This document shows positions 42,634 to 57,364 of a DNA stretch of 64,000 bases, piece after piece. Every line of letters starts with the position of its first letter. The first letter of the stretch is position 1. The stretch is from Pisaster brevispinus. Its lineage: Eukaryota > Echinodermata > Asteroidea > Forcipulatida > Asteriidae. A program made the position numbers and the translations under genes. The stretch covers positions 7,834,001 through 7,898,000 of the forward strand of contig JAMKCF010000014.1 of the NCBI GenBank assembly GCA_023634235.1. Direction: 5' to 3'. The notes below the pieces were generated by a model, which made no database searches, was not told where the DNA came from, and saw only the letters and a program-made list of their open reading frames with translations.

Positions 42634-45600
42634 CTGTAACTCGAAAGGGAAGAAGAATTACTTAATAAGGGGCACTCGATGTGCATGGACACAAACTGAA
42701 GTATTATTCGATTCACAGTTTGCCTAAAAAGCAAGACTGGGGGGAGGAACTTGGGTGAGAGCCATTCGACCCACGAGGCTAGGGCTGTGTCCGCATAGGC
42801 GGCTACGGCTACAGCTATGGCTGGATCGCTGCGTCATCGAGCGTTGACGTATATGACGTCCTTAGCAAAACTCACAGCAAAAGTCGTAGCCGTAGCCGTA
42901 TCCGCCAATTTTCGGATACAGCCTTAGACTGAGTCTTTAGGCGTATAACTAGTCTAAGCCCTTTTAAATTAAGTGTACCCCACTCAATATTCACCTATTT
43001 GGGGAATCTGACATGATAAATCTCGCCACCGTCAACTGACAAAGTATTTGAAATGGGATTATTAGTGAAAAATAAAGTTAACCCACACAACGTGTACCAC
43101 AATCTTGTGTGAGTCTTATACTGGCCTAGATGGACGTAGTGGCTTTCTCAAACCTCGTTTTAGTCTCCGGTTGTGGCTCTGAGCTTCGTAGTTTGATGTC
43201 GGAGGCACACTGCGTGCAAGAACGCTCGCAGCTCCAAAATAGCCCATGGAGGAGCCGGAGCTAAGCCTTGGTTTGGAAAACGCCCTAGGTGCTGTCTTAC
43301 GTAAATAAAACCGTGTCCGAATAGGCGGCTAGGCCTACGGCTTGATCACTACGTCATCATGCGTTGAAGTATAGGATGTCCTTAGCAACACCCTTAGCAA
43401 CAGCCGTAGCCGTAGCCACATCCGCTAATTCGGACACGGACTAAGTATACTGGAAATATTCTGCAAGACTGGTTCATATTATGACATGCTCTTTTCACAT
43501 TGATTGACTGTTGCCACCGGGCCGGGGGCCAGTGAATTACACATAGATGGCCACAAATAAAAGTGTACACCAACCATTATACACACCACTTGGTTGCTTG
43601 TTACTGACAATGCATGGATGAGTGTAGCCGGTCCCCCTATTGCGTATCCCAAAAGGTGATGGTTACCAGGGGGTGGGGGTGGTAGTTCAGTTCAGCTTTG
43701 AGACCCGGTGGGAAGGGAATGATATCCAGTGAGCAGGGGTGAGCATGGACACTAGACGGGGAAGCGCTAATGGGTTGTTGTTTCACTAGTGTGCCCATCA
43801 ACTGTTGGCCCCACCTCTGCCCACTTCCTCCCGTGGCAAACTACCTTAGGACCTGCCCAGTTTCATCACGTCCCCCTTGCGTAAGAACAATTTATTTGTG
43901 CCCTTCATCTGATTATAACAGACCCTTCAGAACCTACCAACACCAGCCCTCCACCTCTCCCCTGCCCTCCACCTCTCCCCTGCCCTCCACCTCTCCCCTG
44001 CCCTCCACCTCTCCCCTGCCCTCCACCTCTCCCCTGCCCTCCACCTCTCCCCTGCCCTCTCCGGCTAAACCCTGGGGGTAGTGATGAGACCAACAATGGG
44101 TGCATGACTAACAGCAGGTTTGTAGCAGAACAACAAAGCAAAGCAAAGCACAGCCCATTTACAAATATTTTTACTCTCACTTGATTTTTAAGCAGAAACA
44201 AATGATATTGCCCATGGCACTTCTGGATCAGAGTTTCATCTTCATTGATTTGGTCAGCAAAATATATTTCGATACATCTCACTAACTTGAGTTCAAACTA
44301 AAAAGCAAGAACGCAACACCGTAAAAACGTTCTGCCATACATCTTCACAAACCCAAGCATTGTGAAACAGAAAGACCTTCCTTTCCAAGTTGTGTGTATT
44401 TAAACTTAAAAGCGTTCACTAACCAAGTGATGGAATGTGCTTTTTGAATGCTTTAATACAATCACTGTAGCCATGGGTTTTGCCATTTGTTTCATCGACA
44501 AACAAAAATCAGGTATCTGGGTTGTGCTTTCATCCCTACCGGTAAATGAACAGCAGTAGCGTGAAGTGACATGACTTGCACCACGGAGGTAGAAATTAAA
44601 AAAAGCTCACAACCACGAGAACGACCTCACTTGGCAATGGCGTGACATTTGTCTGAAGCATAGATCCACCGACACCTTGCAATTACTCTGGATGCAGAGA
44701 ATCCCTACCTTTGAAGTCACCACCCGGGGACATTTTCATGAGGAAGAATTTTGGGCTCAGATTTTAGCCACGTTTGTGTTGGGTGGGGTGAAGCCAGCAG
44801 ATCGACTGCGTTTTATCCTGTCGGAATGAGCACGTAGTGTACTCCGGAGCTTGGTGGGGGTGTGGCATGGGGGGTTAAAGAGTAGGGTGGAGTGTTGCAG
44901 GAAATTAAAGTGTTAGAGGAAATGATTGGGTTTTTTTAAGAGTCAAGTCACCTCTCATCACCGAGTTTTCAACACCATTTTACACATCTCACAACCATAA
45001 AACCAATTGAAGGCAAAGTATACCTTTGGTTTTTGGAACCGTTCGATTGTTTGTAGATTTTATATACAATAAAACTAACCTGTAAAAATTTCATTTGAAA
45101 AGATCGTAGCGTTATGTACACGCAGGAAGAACAATCCGTAATTGGAATACACAATCTGAGAAAACGTTTCATGCAGAAACGTTTCTCAGATTGAAATTTT
45201 TTGAATCCCTCTCTCTAAAACTACATCCTTTTGAAAGGAATTTGTTCCTCAAAATGTTATACATTATCAACAGCTGCAGTGCTTCTACTGAGTAAGTTTT
45301 TATGGTCATTATTTTTAGGAGTACCAAAGGTATACCTGGCCTTTAAATTTGGTGATCGCTTTTAAGTGAAACCAATGAACAAAAGTTTGATACTAATGTG
45401 TAGGTGATGTTTTGAAATACTTGCTTCTTGTGATTTCTCCAATAGATTTTTTTTTTTAAGAGGAAGAAAGAAAAATCAACAGTAATTTGTGGCGTGGTCA
45501 AATGACATTTTCGTGACTTTGGCAGTATTTCTGACGGAAATTTAACTCAGCAGAATCACACTGCCGTTAAACTTGTAATAGTGTTTGTTCTGTGATTACT

Positions 45601-48600
45601 AATCGTACTTTATCTTTCGGTGCTAGGATTAACTTTTGGTTATTTAAATTGATATATATATATATATATACTTGCAATTGTGGATGTTAAAGATAATTTT
45701 GGTTTTGTATAAGATCATAAGAGTTGAAAGACTTTTTAAAGACTTTGCTTCGAAATACCCCGCTACCCGCAAGGTCATAACGTGGCAAACAACTTCCTAG
45801 GTTCTCCAATGTCAAATTAAATTTTCAAATCCAATTTTTTAAATAGTCATTATGAAAAAGGGGGGAAAATTACAAGTCTCTAATCTCACATTAACATGAT
45901 TTAAAATGGCATTGTCCCGACAAAGTAGACAGAACAGCTATTGTTTTAGTTGATACTCCTTCATAGAGAAATGTGAAATATGGCGTCAATTGGATATCGA
46001 TAACAAATGGATCGTTTTGAAGAGGGAATTTTGGCGTCAGTCAGATGGTTTCAATACCGTTTTGACGGAATATCATCGAAATTCAGGAATGAACTTAATA
46101 CTTTCCTGTACAAAAATGTCCGCACCCATATTATTTTAAATGGACGTCAGTTGATGTTTTTGGATATTGACAAAATTCGCACTGAAATGGGTGTCAAATA
46201 TAAAGGCACTTTGCAGCGTTATACATGTGAGGTTAGAGACTTGATTTATTTCCTGACCTTCATAGGTCCATCACGAAACTGAATTTGACCTTGGAGACCC
46301 TCGTTAAAAGTGAAAATGTGATTCTAATGAATCTAAAACGATTACTAAAAATCTAACATTAAATTAATTGTGACCTCTACATTCACTACAGCACAAGAAA
46401 AACAGCAATATTCGAAATAAAATAATCAACCAAAGATATCTAACCACTGAAAAATCGAGTGCTCTGAATATAAAACGTGATTGTGTTCAAAAGTTGAAAT
46501 TAAGAAAATCCAAAAGTGAAATCAGACTTGGCTCGATTTCACAAAGAGCTAAGATTGACCATAAGCTGTGCATCAATCTTAATTGCAAAGCAAAGTGTGA
46601 TCGATGTCACAATACAAACAAGTATGGCAAATATTAATTAAATAATTGTGCGTTGATAAAGAAGCTGAAAAGCGAAGGACGCAGCTACAACAAGATCGAG
46701 CTGCAGGCATGCAATGGCGCTTGTTGGCAGCAGCCTGCCGCATCGACCCATATGACCACGGAGCACAGCCGGATGGCTGGGAGAAAAGTCCTCGTGGCAC
46801 ACAGGGGAGAGCCAATGCACAACTCTACTCTCATATGGCTCTCGCCGGGAATCGAACCAGGGTCACAGTGGCTTTACGCACTAGCCACCCACGCCATATT
46901 GAAAACTCATGATGAATTCTAACGCTTTGTGAAATGCAGTCCAGTAAAACATTGAATCGTGGAGATAGAGAGTTGTGTTGTTGGTTTCCCAAACTGCAGA
47001 AAATTGTAATTCAAACACACTAAGAAAGAAATTTGAAGGCAAATAAAAATTTTAAAAACCCAAAGTTGGTGATGATTGGTTAATTGTCCTTACCTCGTCA
47101 TTGAGTAAGCAGTACAGAATGAATATGAACACACCCTGCAACAAACCAAATAGGAAAATATAATTTATTAAGCCTTTATATTTTTTTTATTCGGGGATGA
47201 AAAAAGAAAAATTGACTAGTACGGGATTTGAACCTGCGACCTCGGGATTAACGGTCCGTGCTCCACCAACTGGGCTATCTAGCTCAAATAATGTGGGTCT
47301 CCCTATTTTGTCAATATCTTTGTTTGGGGCGCCAGTCAGAAGCCAACAAACCTGAAAATGCCGTTTAACGAGGGATCACTCCCAAGTTTACGATACAACA
47401 GTGGAAGCAGCAGTATGCGGTAATTTTTGCTATCTTGCCCTCTGCTATTCGTCCTATGAAAGGCGGTTTTCGTTGTTTGTTAATGCTATTCTGGTAATAA
47501 AAACAACACTCTCTGCGTGGACGTCGTTACATTACAACGGGCAAATTACTTCCTCCCTTACAGTACCTTGTACATGTGTTTACATCCAACTGTGTTATTT
47601 TTTGTAACCTAGACGCAGAAAAGTTGGTCTAATTAGTTTCAGTGTTTTTGGTCTTTGAATTTGTCTTCTAAGCTCAGTCTTTGATTATCATCCTACAACA
47701 TGCCTGGTTTGTCCTCACGAATTCCAGATGAATGCTGCCCTGTTTGGAAAGTTTTCATTGTAGGTTATAAAGGTTTTTATTGGGTTGAGGGGCTGATATA
47801 ACCAAACCCTTAAGAAATCCATACGCATAATTCCTGCGTCACTGCATTGGCTAAACTTTGGTTTGTTTTCCATTTGGGGTGCCATAGACTTTAGTAGTAG
47901 ATTTCAGGCTCTGTGTTACATAATGTTGCACACAGATTCAAATCCGTCTCTAGTCAATCTTTCTTTGTTCACCCCGAAATTGAATTAAAATAAACCCAGT
48001 CACAGTTTCCATTGTGATTTATTGCTTAATCGTATTTTTTTTTAATCCACGGGTTATTTTTAAACAAATAGATTTCAGTACAATGTAAAATCAATTTGGA
48101 AATAGCTCCATTTGTCTTGGAATTTAGAGCACCGCTATACAACAAAACTAAATCTGGAATCTTTTGAACAAAATGGCAACCGAAAAACAAATGGTAGGGT
48201 AATATCGTGTAGTATCAAATTGAACAAACCTGAAGAGAGTTCAAGACAACGAAGATGTAGGCAAAGACCAGAGTGTCAGCATTGAATGAGAGCAGCCCAA
48301 TCAACCAAGTACAGCCAAGGAGCGGCAGGGTCAGCAGTATGGCCCTTAGAGCAATCCTATAACATCAAATAAAATAGAGAACTGTCAGAAGGGTTTCAAG
48401 AACATACGCGTTTAATTTATAAATCTAGAAAGTTTGCAGAGAAACCGTGTACACAAAACTCTCTCTCTCTCTATGAGTTGTGGTTCACAAATAAACCGGA
48501 GGTTCAGAGCGCATTGATCGAAACGTCGAGTTGTTAAAACCACCGATTCTTTTTCAGAACCACCACAGAGAGAGTTTTATGTATATGGTGTCTCCGCAAA

Positions 48601-51600
48601 GCTTACTAGGTAGAATGTATTCCCGCCATGAAAAGTGTCAAATCTTCTATATGTACAAAACTGTCGTGATTCTTTGACAAAATGTGTGTTAATGTGAAAT
48701 TCTTGTGTGACTCTATTCGTCAGTCGTCGGGAATGGTAGACGTTGGACTCTTTTGAGAATGTGCCGACATCGGGCCCGTTCATTAGCTTCGGAGAAAATG
48801 ACAGAATCGGGCTTGTGGGAATGTGCCGATAACGGGCTCGTTCTGCTTTCAAGAAAATGACAAAATCTGGGTCGTTCTGATGCCGGGTTTATATGGCTTT
48901 CGAGAATGGTGGGTGTGTGTGTGTGTGGGGGGGGGGGGGTGCTGACATCGTCAGGTATCACGAACAAGCCCCAACATTTGGGTCGTGTGGTAATGCCGAA
49001 AATACTGACATTTGAGCTCGTTTCTAATCATGTGAAATGTTGACATTGGGCTCGTTTAGTGTCATAGGAAGTGCCGATATTGGGCTCGTTTAGCATCATG
49101 GGAAATGCCGACAATAGGTTCGTTTTAATAGCATCATGGATGGGGGGGGGGTGCCGATATTGGGCTTGGTTTGTGTTCTCTTTGTCCACCATATCTATAC
49201 GTTTACAACAAAACTGTCAAATAGTTTTGTCAACAGATTCGTCCATTATCTTTACTCGAATACTTGCCTTATTCGTTCAACCTTCTTCTTGTTCATGTTG
49301 GCTTTGAGGCTTAGGAACACCCGTATGACTTGGATGATGATACCGACGTTGATCTAAAAGAACAAGGATCACATGTTATAACCATGGTTAAAGCTTATTA
49401 TAGACTTGAAATCAAGCCGTTCGTGTGTGTTGAGATCACCCAACCCACGGCCGTTATTACAAGGTATCAGAAGGAATTGTGGGGATGAAGGCAACCAACG
49501 ACTTGATTTCAAGTCTACGTGTTCCGTTAATAAAAGTAGCTTTTAAGGTAGGGTCATCGTTTGGTTTTTGTCAACGTAATGCTTATTTAGGCAACATTTT
49601 CAATGAAAATACAATACAAGCCGACTGCGAAAGTTTGAGCTGAATATAGTGTCTACTTGCTGAGAAAACACCAGTGGTCGAATCCATCCACGTTTACCGA
49701 GGTGACAGCGGGTACCAACAGCATTTCTGGCCGCAGCATTCATAAACGGACACCACGGAAATTTGAGTTCCCAAAAGGCGATATTTGGAGACTCAAATCT
49801 TTCGACCTACTTTTTCTGATTTCCAATCGACGGGGTTATTTCAGACCAAATAATTTCGCAGGATGCTTACTACCATTTTCATCTGTATAACAACTTAACA
49901 AGAAGGCTTTCAGATAAAATTACACATTTTGTGTACAGGGTCAATACCAACGGTATGACTCTGCCTTTAAATCAAGGGTTTGGGTTGTTTTTTTTTCCTT
50001 ACAAATGTTAACATTTTTCAGGAAACAGTAGTCCTATAAATTTTATGCCGTAAAAATGCCATTGACAAAACATATCCAACTATAATAAACAAAATTAAAA
50101 CAACATAATCAATTTATAGCAATAGAAAGATATCATGTTGGAAACTACTGAATTATAAATTATTTCTTTTGAATAGTACTGACTAACAAACAATTGAAAT
50201 AGTTGAAAGTAAGATGAACAATGAATCATGTATATGCATTACCAAGATAACGGCAGCTGCAGGAGCGATGAACGCAAATATCCCTCCATTCCCGACGGTT
50301 AGCCAGCATCTGTTTATACAAAGTAGTCATAATAATTGTTCAATTTAATTGTTAGAAGATACATTCTGCACTTTTGTTTGGCAGATTTCTGTAAAGTGCC
50401 TCCACTTTGACGGCTCGATTACATTCGGAAGTTCCAGCTTAAGCAATATTACAAAGTTAACAAAGGACTTTCTTTCCGGCCACGGCGCTCATGTGACATC
50501 GTCATCGCACGCTCACGTTATAAAAAAAATGCGGGAAAATTTTGTAATAATACGGGTGATATTTAGAGTACCTCTTCATTTTAAAATAGGTATATTTCTT
50601 ACGGATATTGAATCATTGTAAACGCTATAGTCACACAAATTGTACAATTTCACAATTCGGATTTTGGCTGGCTTGTATCGCTATAACTCACCTTCTTCAA
50701 TCAGAAGTTATTCTAAAAAAGATGTATGTTTTTAGAACTATAGGGAACGAGCATGGCTAGATCTGTTCTTATCAGTGAGTGCCATGGCCGGACTTTTTCT
50801 CTACAGGTCTCGAAAAGCACTTCACACTGACGTCACACTCTTGGGCGTATGGGAACTTTTTAGTTAAGGGGCGGGAGGGTTGATTTGCCCACAATTTTAA
50901 ACAGATAAAAAACGCAAGTACCAATTTCTAACACCGGGTAAAATTTCGGTTTTTCTTTCTCTGTCCAAATTTGTTCTTCTTGTTGTACCCCCACTGTTTT
51001 GCCAAAATTGGGTGGGGGGGGGGGGGGGTCTAGGTCGAACGCCTGAGGTCACACGTCGTTATCATATTCCATTTTGGGATCTAAATCAACAGAAGCAAAT
51101 TTGCCAAAGATATGAAAAGAAAATGGTAGCCAAAGCTATGGGGAAGCTGTGCACTCGTGAACATCAGAGCTGTGGCTTGAGAGAGTTGAGACTTGGAGAG
51201 ACAAGTTTTCTGTGGTCACGTGGTTGCTGGACGCCATTTTCTGTAGAAATCGAGCCGAGTCCAATGTGCATTCTGGTCTGACACCCTGTATGCACACAAT
51301 GTGTTTTTGGACCGGAAATGGCTACTAATCGCAAGTTGTCGCAACTCTCTCACTATACGGCTCAGGTGAAGAAAAAGCACAGTGTGACGATTTCAATTAC
51401 CTGTGTTTTGTGTCGTACGATACGAATGATGCTGCCATGGTTACGCCAACTATTATCATAGGAAAAACTGGGGGAACAAGTTGTCAAAGAATCTTTAAAC
51501 CGTCATATTTAAGCTTTGTTTATGTACATATTCTAGTAATTTATGATCGTTTACTAAAAACTGCATATGAAGGCCCACAGAGACACAGTTTTTTTTCCGT

Positions 51601-54600
51601 ATTTTACATTTTGATAAAACTAAAATGTATTTTTAATAGTTTGCCTCGAAGGTCAATTGCTCACCCCATCCGACGGCTACATAAGTTGGTAGTCGCAACC
51701 ATCTTGTCTTGGCTGAGGTGGTCTTAGACAGGAGGAATATACCCTCATTCAACATCCAGAAGAAGGTAGCAAGGAGGAAGAAATGAAGCAAGATGCCCAC
51801 GGTCTTACACACCCCCTGTCAGTTAAACAAAAATCGATTAGTCACTACAAATCACGGAACAAACGGGTTTTCTTTTAATCTATCTGAACAACATAACATT
51901 GTTTTCTCTATTTTTGCTATCTGGGGGCCTTTAGACAAGCACTGCTTTTTGAGGACGTCCTTCCACATTTCTTTTTAGTAATACTTTACTTATTGTTATT
52001 GCTCTCTATCCTTTATATAAAGGTTACTCTATTTTACTATATGTTTGATTACAGCCATTGTATACTTTGCCTAGTGTCGTACGAACCCTGTTTTCATGAC
52101 TTGTCTGGGCCATACAGTTGAAGGGATATTTCGCATATATCTCGAAATGCCCAACCTTCACAGGGTGTCATAATGCAGTTTCTGTTTGTACAAGGTCTAC
52201 TGAACATGGATCGATCAAAACCTGTTATATATCCTCCGCTGCCAGGTTCAGGTAATAAGTGGCTTTTGGCTGCCGGACTAAACTGAACTAATCTTGAAAT
52301 GCAATAAACGACTCAGAAAAGTTTGTCCCTGATCCATTTGAGGTCACCGTGTATCATACTGATCGGATTTGAAACTTTGCACGATGGGAAAACAACCCTG
52401 AACTAAGTTACTGTCAACCAGTTCCAGACAATCTCCTTAGAAGAAGGGCCATTCACGTTTCAATGTTCAAATAACTTTCTTGGTGCGTGTATTAAAGACA
52501 TTTATAAGAAATTAACTGATATGCAACAAAAGTGTTCCTTTTGTATACCCTTCACTTGGCTACCTCCATTGTAAATCTGCCCTGTGTGCTAAGGCCCTAA
52601 GGTTTGGTGTGACTAGAGCACAATTGATTGATTTGTGCAATTCATAATCATAGATGTTATACCAATGTTTGTAATGAGAGAGATTGGCTGTTGCCAACTT
52701 GGCGTTTTTATATTCCCTTGTTGGGAAGATCATCTAAACAAACAAACAAACAAACACACCAACAAATAAACAAACAAACAAACAAACAAACACCCCAACA
52801 AACACCCCAACAAACAGACAAACAAACAAACACCGTGTGATAAAAGTTCTCTTTTGAGCTGTGGTGATTATGAACAATATATATGGTGATGTAACAACCC
52901 GACGTTTCGATCAGTAAGCTTTGATCGTCTTCAGTAGAAAAGCTGGGTATTGGTGCCGCATGGTAGGGGTATCTGCTTGATCTAGAAAACCGAGTCTTAT
53001 TTTGAATGACCCATTAACACCGATTAATTTTAATTCACCGGATTATCTTTATAGGTATTACACATGATTGGTAGAGCTGACAAAATAGTTGGAGACAGTA
53101 TTCACCCTTTGTGTAATCAACCATAAACATGATATACCAAAACTGTGAACATTTTGGCTTAGTTCGTTGTGTGAGTCAGGAGAAAATGGTAAAAAAAACA
53201 TGTACAATTTTCAGCATGTAAACATACAAATTGTCCTTAATTTTGGTTGCAGCAACCAAAATGAGCTGGTTTATTAAAATGTTTTCAGACACTGTTTTCT
53301 CGAATATACGAATATATGTTAGAGGTAAATATTTCACATAAAAAAGGTTCTATAGTATGAATGAACTTCATAATCAGTAAGCTTTCAGAGTAAAATTAGA
53401 CAATTATGTGGGTTTTTTTTTTGCCTTACCAATCCTGCATAATATATTTAAACTTGTACCGACTCTTTTTCATTTTTGATGGAACACAAAATGTCAAGAA
53501 GGGAGGTATTAATTTGGCCAAAACCAATCATCTTAATTTCCCCAGACACCGGCGTGGTATACTGTTCCCACAGGATCTTCCGTGTCAGCTGAAAGCTGTG
53601 TAAGTGTTTGCATTAACCTTTATTGATGTCAATGATTTATAAGCATGGCTTATTATTGTTATGGGGTTTTAGAATAGCAAATTACAACTTGAGATTGTCA
53701 AAATTTATGCTTTGTTCAGAAAGTTATTGCTGAGTGTGTTTGCCTGGTTCCACGAAAAAGGTTTAAAGACCAGTGAAGTGGTCAATAATGCCGGTAGGCC
53801 TCCTACGCGCACACTTATTAACTAAAAATGTTCATCGTATATAATATGGACGATGCTTACTACCCTTCCATCTTTACAAGTCTGCTTTCGGATTAAAACA
53901 ACACACACACTTTATTTTTGGGGGTCATGACCGAAGTGTGACCCTACCTTTAACTTGAAATATAATCGTGGGATTCTGCGGGATTCTGCGAGAAGTCCAT
54001 TTGTGTACTTCGATTTGACAAATTGAGACGTCCTGAAAATTCGACGATTTGAGCGAGAATGCACTCTTTAAAACAGTTCTAAATGTTGTACCAGCTCAAA
54101 TGGGAATGCTATGGAAGAAGACTGTCAACATCGTGACATTAATCTTTGTGATGATCGCATTCCCCATCCCACCTCCACCCCCAAAAATGTCAATACGAAC
54201 TGATGAGTAAAACATTCCCAACGTCGTGGTAATATGTAATAAGCAGAAACCGTTACCACACTGTCGCCACGTGTGTCTCATTCCCTTTATGCAGTATTGG
54301 TTATGCACACTTATTCTTAAAGGTGCCAGACTATTTTCCCTTCTAGCCTCGGTCTGATAACGTTGATTTTGATGGAAGATTAAACAAACATGGCGTCCTA
54401 CCTGCGGATTCTTGTCCTCCGTACTGTCGATACCAAAGACAAAGATGAGCTGCGCGATCATCAGTGACACGGCAAGGTTCATGTGAATGATGTTCCTGTC
54501 TGCTCGGTACATCCTGATCCAAAAAGAATCAAATTATTATCTTTAAACACATCCTGATCCAAAAAGAGTCGAATTATTATCTTAACACATCCCGATCCTA

Positions 54601-57333
54601 AAAGAGTCAAATTATTATCCCAACACATCCTCAGCCAAAAAGAGTCAAATTATCATTCCAATAATATATCCTGATCCAAAAAGAGGTATTATTATTTATA
54701 TCCGTTAAGAAAGAGTGAGATGAGATATTCTTGTTTTACTTTTGGGTAAGGAAGATGATCAGCATGACTGCGAGGCAAGTTATTGATAAGGCGCATCCAG
54801 CCCACGTCAAGTAGTCTAGAGATTTGGGGAGATCCTGCAAAAAAAGAAGAGGAAGACATGAGTTGAAAGTGTGTAAGAGAATTATGTTCAAGGTAAAGAA
54901 AAATATTATTAATCCTCGAGGAAACTGATAAAGTTGACTCTGCAAGTTCATTCAATGTGACGTGAGTGTATCATGGCCGAGCGGTCTAGCACACCAAGCT
55001 TGAGTTCTGTTGACTAAGTTATCGAAGTATGGGTTCGGGTCTTGGTCGTTGCACTTGTGTCCTTGAACGAGACACTTAATGGACCTTTATCATGGTGCGG
55101 CCATCTTGATTTGTACGCAGCTCAATGGAAATTGCAGATTCATTGAGATTGCAGAGTACGATTTTTATCAACTTTTGATATGAAGAAAGAAGGCACATTT
55201 CTAAATGTGTACAGCTGGGTTTAACTTCTTTTTTTTTACAGAGTTTAAGTGGGAGTTGCAGCACAAAGTGTAGAATTTCACATGACCAATGAAGTATCTC
55301 GCTTGCCAGGAAACGCCCCAGAATGTAGAAGGTCACTCTTTTTTTATAAACAAGGTTCCATGGCCTGTATAACGTTGCTTCTTATTATCCAAGGTTAGAG
55401 ATAGGTGATGCGAATGATTAGAAAATTGTGTTGCCGGTGTTGAGTACACCCAAGGAGTTGAGATGGTTTCAGGATGCCTGGAGCTAACGTGTACAGTTAA
55501 AATCAACGATGAACAATCCCTTTTTAAGACATAAATGTAGACAATTAAAATTAATGTGTTTGTTTTTCTTCTTCACATATTTACGTATTGAAGACCAATC
55601 AATACCATAACATAAATAACGTCACATGATGATGAAGGCATGCTTCAAAGAAAATCAAATTCACCGGAATTTTTACAAAATTAATTCCCAGCACTACAAT
55701 AATTGAATAATCGGGTGCTGCGCCACGAAGGTAATCCAACAAAAGGTTAAAGACGGCTTCATTCTGCTGATAAAAAAAGTTCATCACCTGCCTGTGAAAG
55801 AACACACTAGGATCGACATCACGGACCGAGGCTTTGTCGCGTTCCCTACATGAGGTAACAATAGTAAATACTAGTTTTTATAATGATGAGGTCTGACTAT
55901 TTGAACAATTCAAGCCTCGGTTTTCTTCACTTTTAAATTTCCTCATTTTCGAGAACTGCCTGATTTCGGCGGGGCGTCACATGTCTCCGCAAAGGGAGAA
56001 AATGAGCCAAGTAGTCACACAGAAGTCCCGACCTGTCCGGTTTTTGGGGCCTCTACCATTGCTTCTCTATTGTTCAATTTTCTAAGGAACTTCCCCATGG
56101 GTGCCAAGTTGAATGAAGAACACTGGAGAGTTGCTTTGTGCCATTTTGGTAAAACACCCCCATAGGGACCTCAGAGTAATCAAACCATCGTGGAATTCAA
56201 ATTGTCTGCGCGAAATTACGCGAAATAATAGGAAGAGAACAAAGAAGACAACGTGAACAAAGCAAACGCACAGTTACGGAGTCAGGCAAATTGTCTCCGT
56301 GAAATGACAAAAAGTAATAGGAAGACGACAAAATAGAAGAAATGAGCCCTTGGCAAACACACTATGGAGTCCTCATTATTTGCAAAATCACAGTGCTCAA
56401 CCGCAATAATTGAACACTCAAGCAAGGAAGAAAATGAAGAAAAGAAAATTGACTTCTGCGAACAGAAATAAATGCCCCAAGGACCTATATGTGAATGTAA
56501 ATTGGTCTTTCTGTACATGACTTATTGAACCCAGCCCGTTGCTTCCTATGAAGAACCTTCTAGTATTGAAATTTTCAAGAAATTATGTAAACATTACTTA
56601 GAGCTGAGCCGAAGTTATCTCGAGGGAAATTTCGATATAAGGGAAACAATTGAGAGGCCCCTTCTTTTTGATGACTTCTGCCCTTCCCTGGACGGCCTCT
56701 GCTCGTATTGATTGTACTGTCCAAAGAATTAAAATAAATAAAATAAATAACATTACTAAAACATCCCATTCAGGGGCGTAGCAAGGTCTTTTTGGAGGGT
56801 GTATGGAAGCCAGTTTGCCGACCGGCACTTCCATTCGGAGGGGTGGGGGTATATGGAAGCTCTTGGAAGCTCAGTAATGTCAAACTAACCCTTCTTTCAA
56901 AATAGAGTGCTTAAAGAAAAACTAAACAAGATTTGAGGTTCATTTAACGGGGTTTTCTTTCATGAAGCCCTGTCAACGCACACATTTACTAAGCAGAGAA
57001 AAGTCTGTTTGACAGTCGGTTTACTAATCTAACCAATTTAATACTATAAACCTAGTTATTTTGCCGTTAAGCTTGTGTAAACTGGATTAGCCAACTTTCT
57101 CGCTCAAATGGGTTTATTGTATGCGTTACTAATTTGTTTATTGTTTATTAGGGAATTATTGTTGGTTGGAAAAATTTGTCATGGAATCAATTTCGCTGAA
57201 ATTGTTCAATGTCCTTTCGACCCAAGACTTGTTACCTTTGACGGAAGTCTCTGCCAGGGTCGAAACGTGAGAGAGACAACAGTCTTTGCATTTATACCGC
57301 ATCACAAAGAGGTTTGCAGAAGATATTGCTGTA

Positions 57334-57364
<31 letters not shown>

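Noticed and set aside
42213..42727. Plus-strand ORFs over the receptor tail exon
   Set aside because: The minus-strand frame joins the receptor in phase and gives a sensible basic tail; the plus frames have no support.
43770..44282. ORFs with STSPLP or GQGRGG repeats
   Set aside because: They arise from the 18-bp minisatellite.
47215..47285. Functional tRNA-Asn (GTT) gene on the minus strand
   Set aside because: The acceptor stem pairs poorly and an A/T-rich SINE-like tail follows; a tRNA pseudogene or SINE head is more likely.
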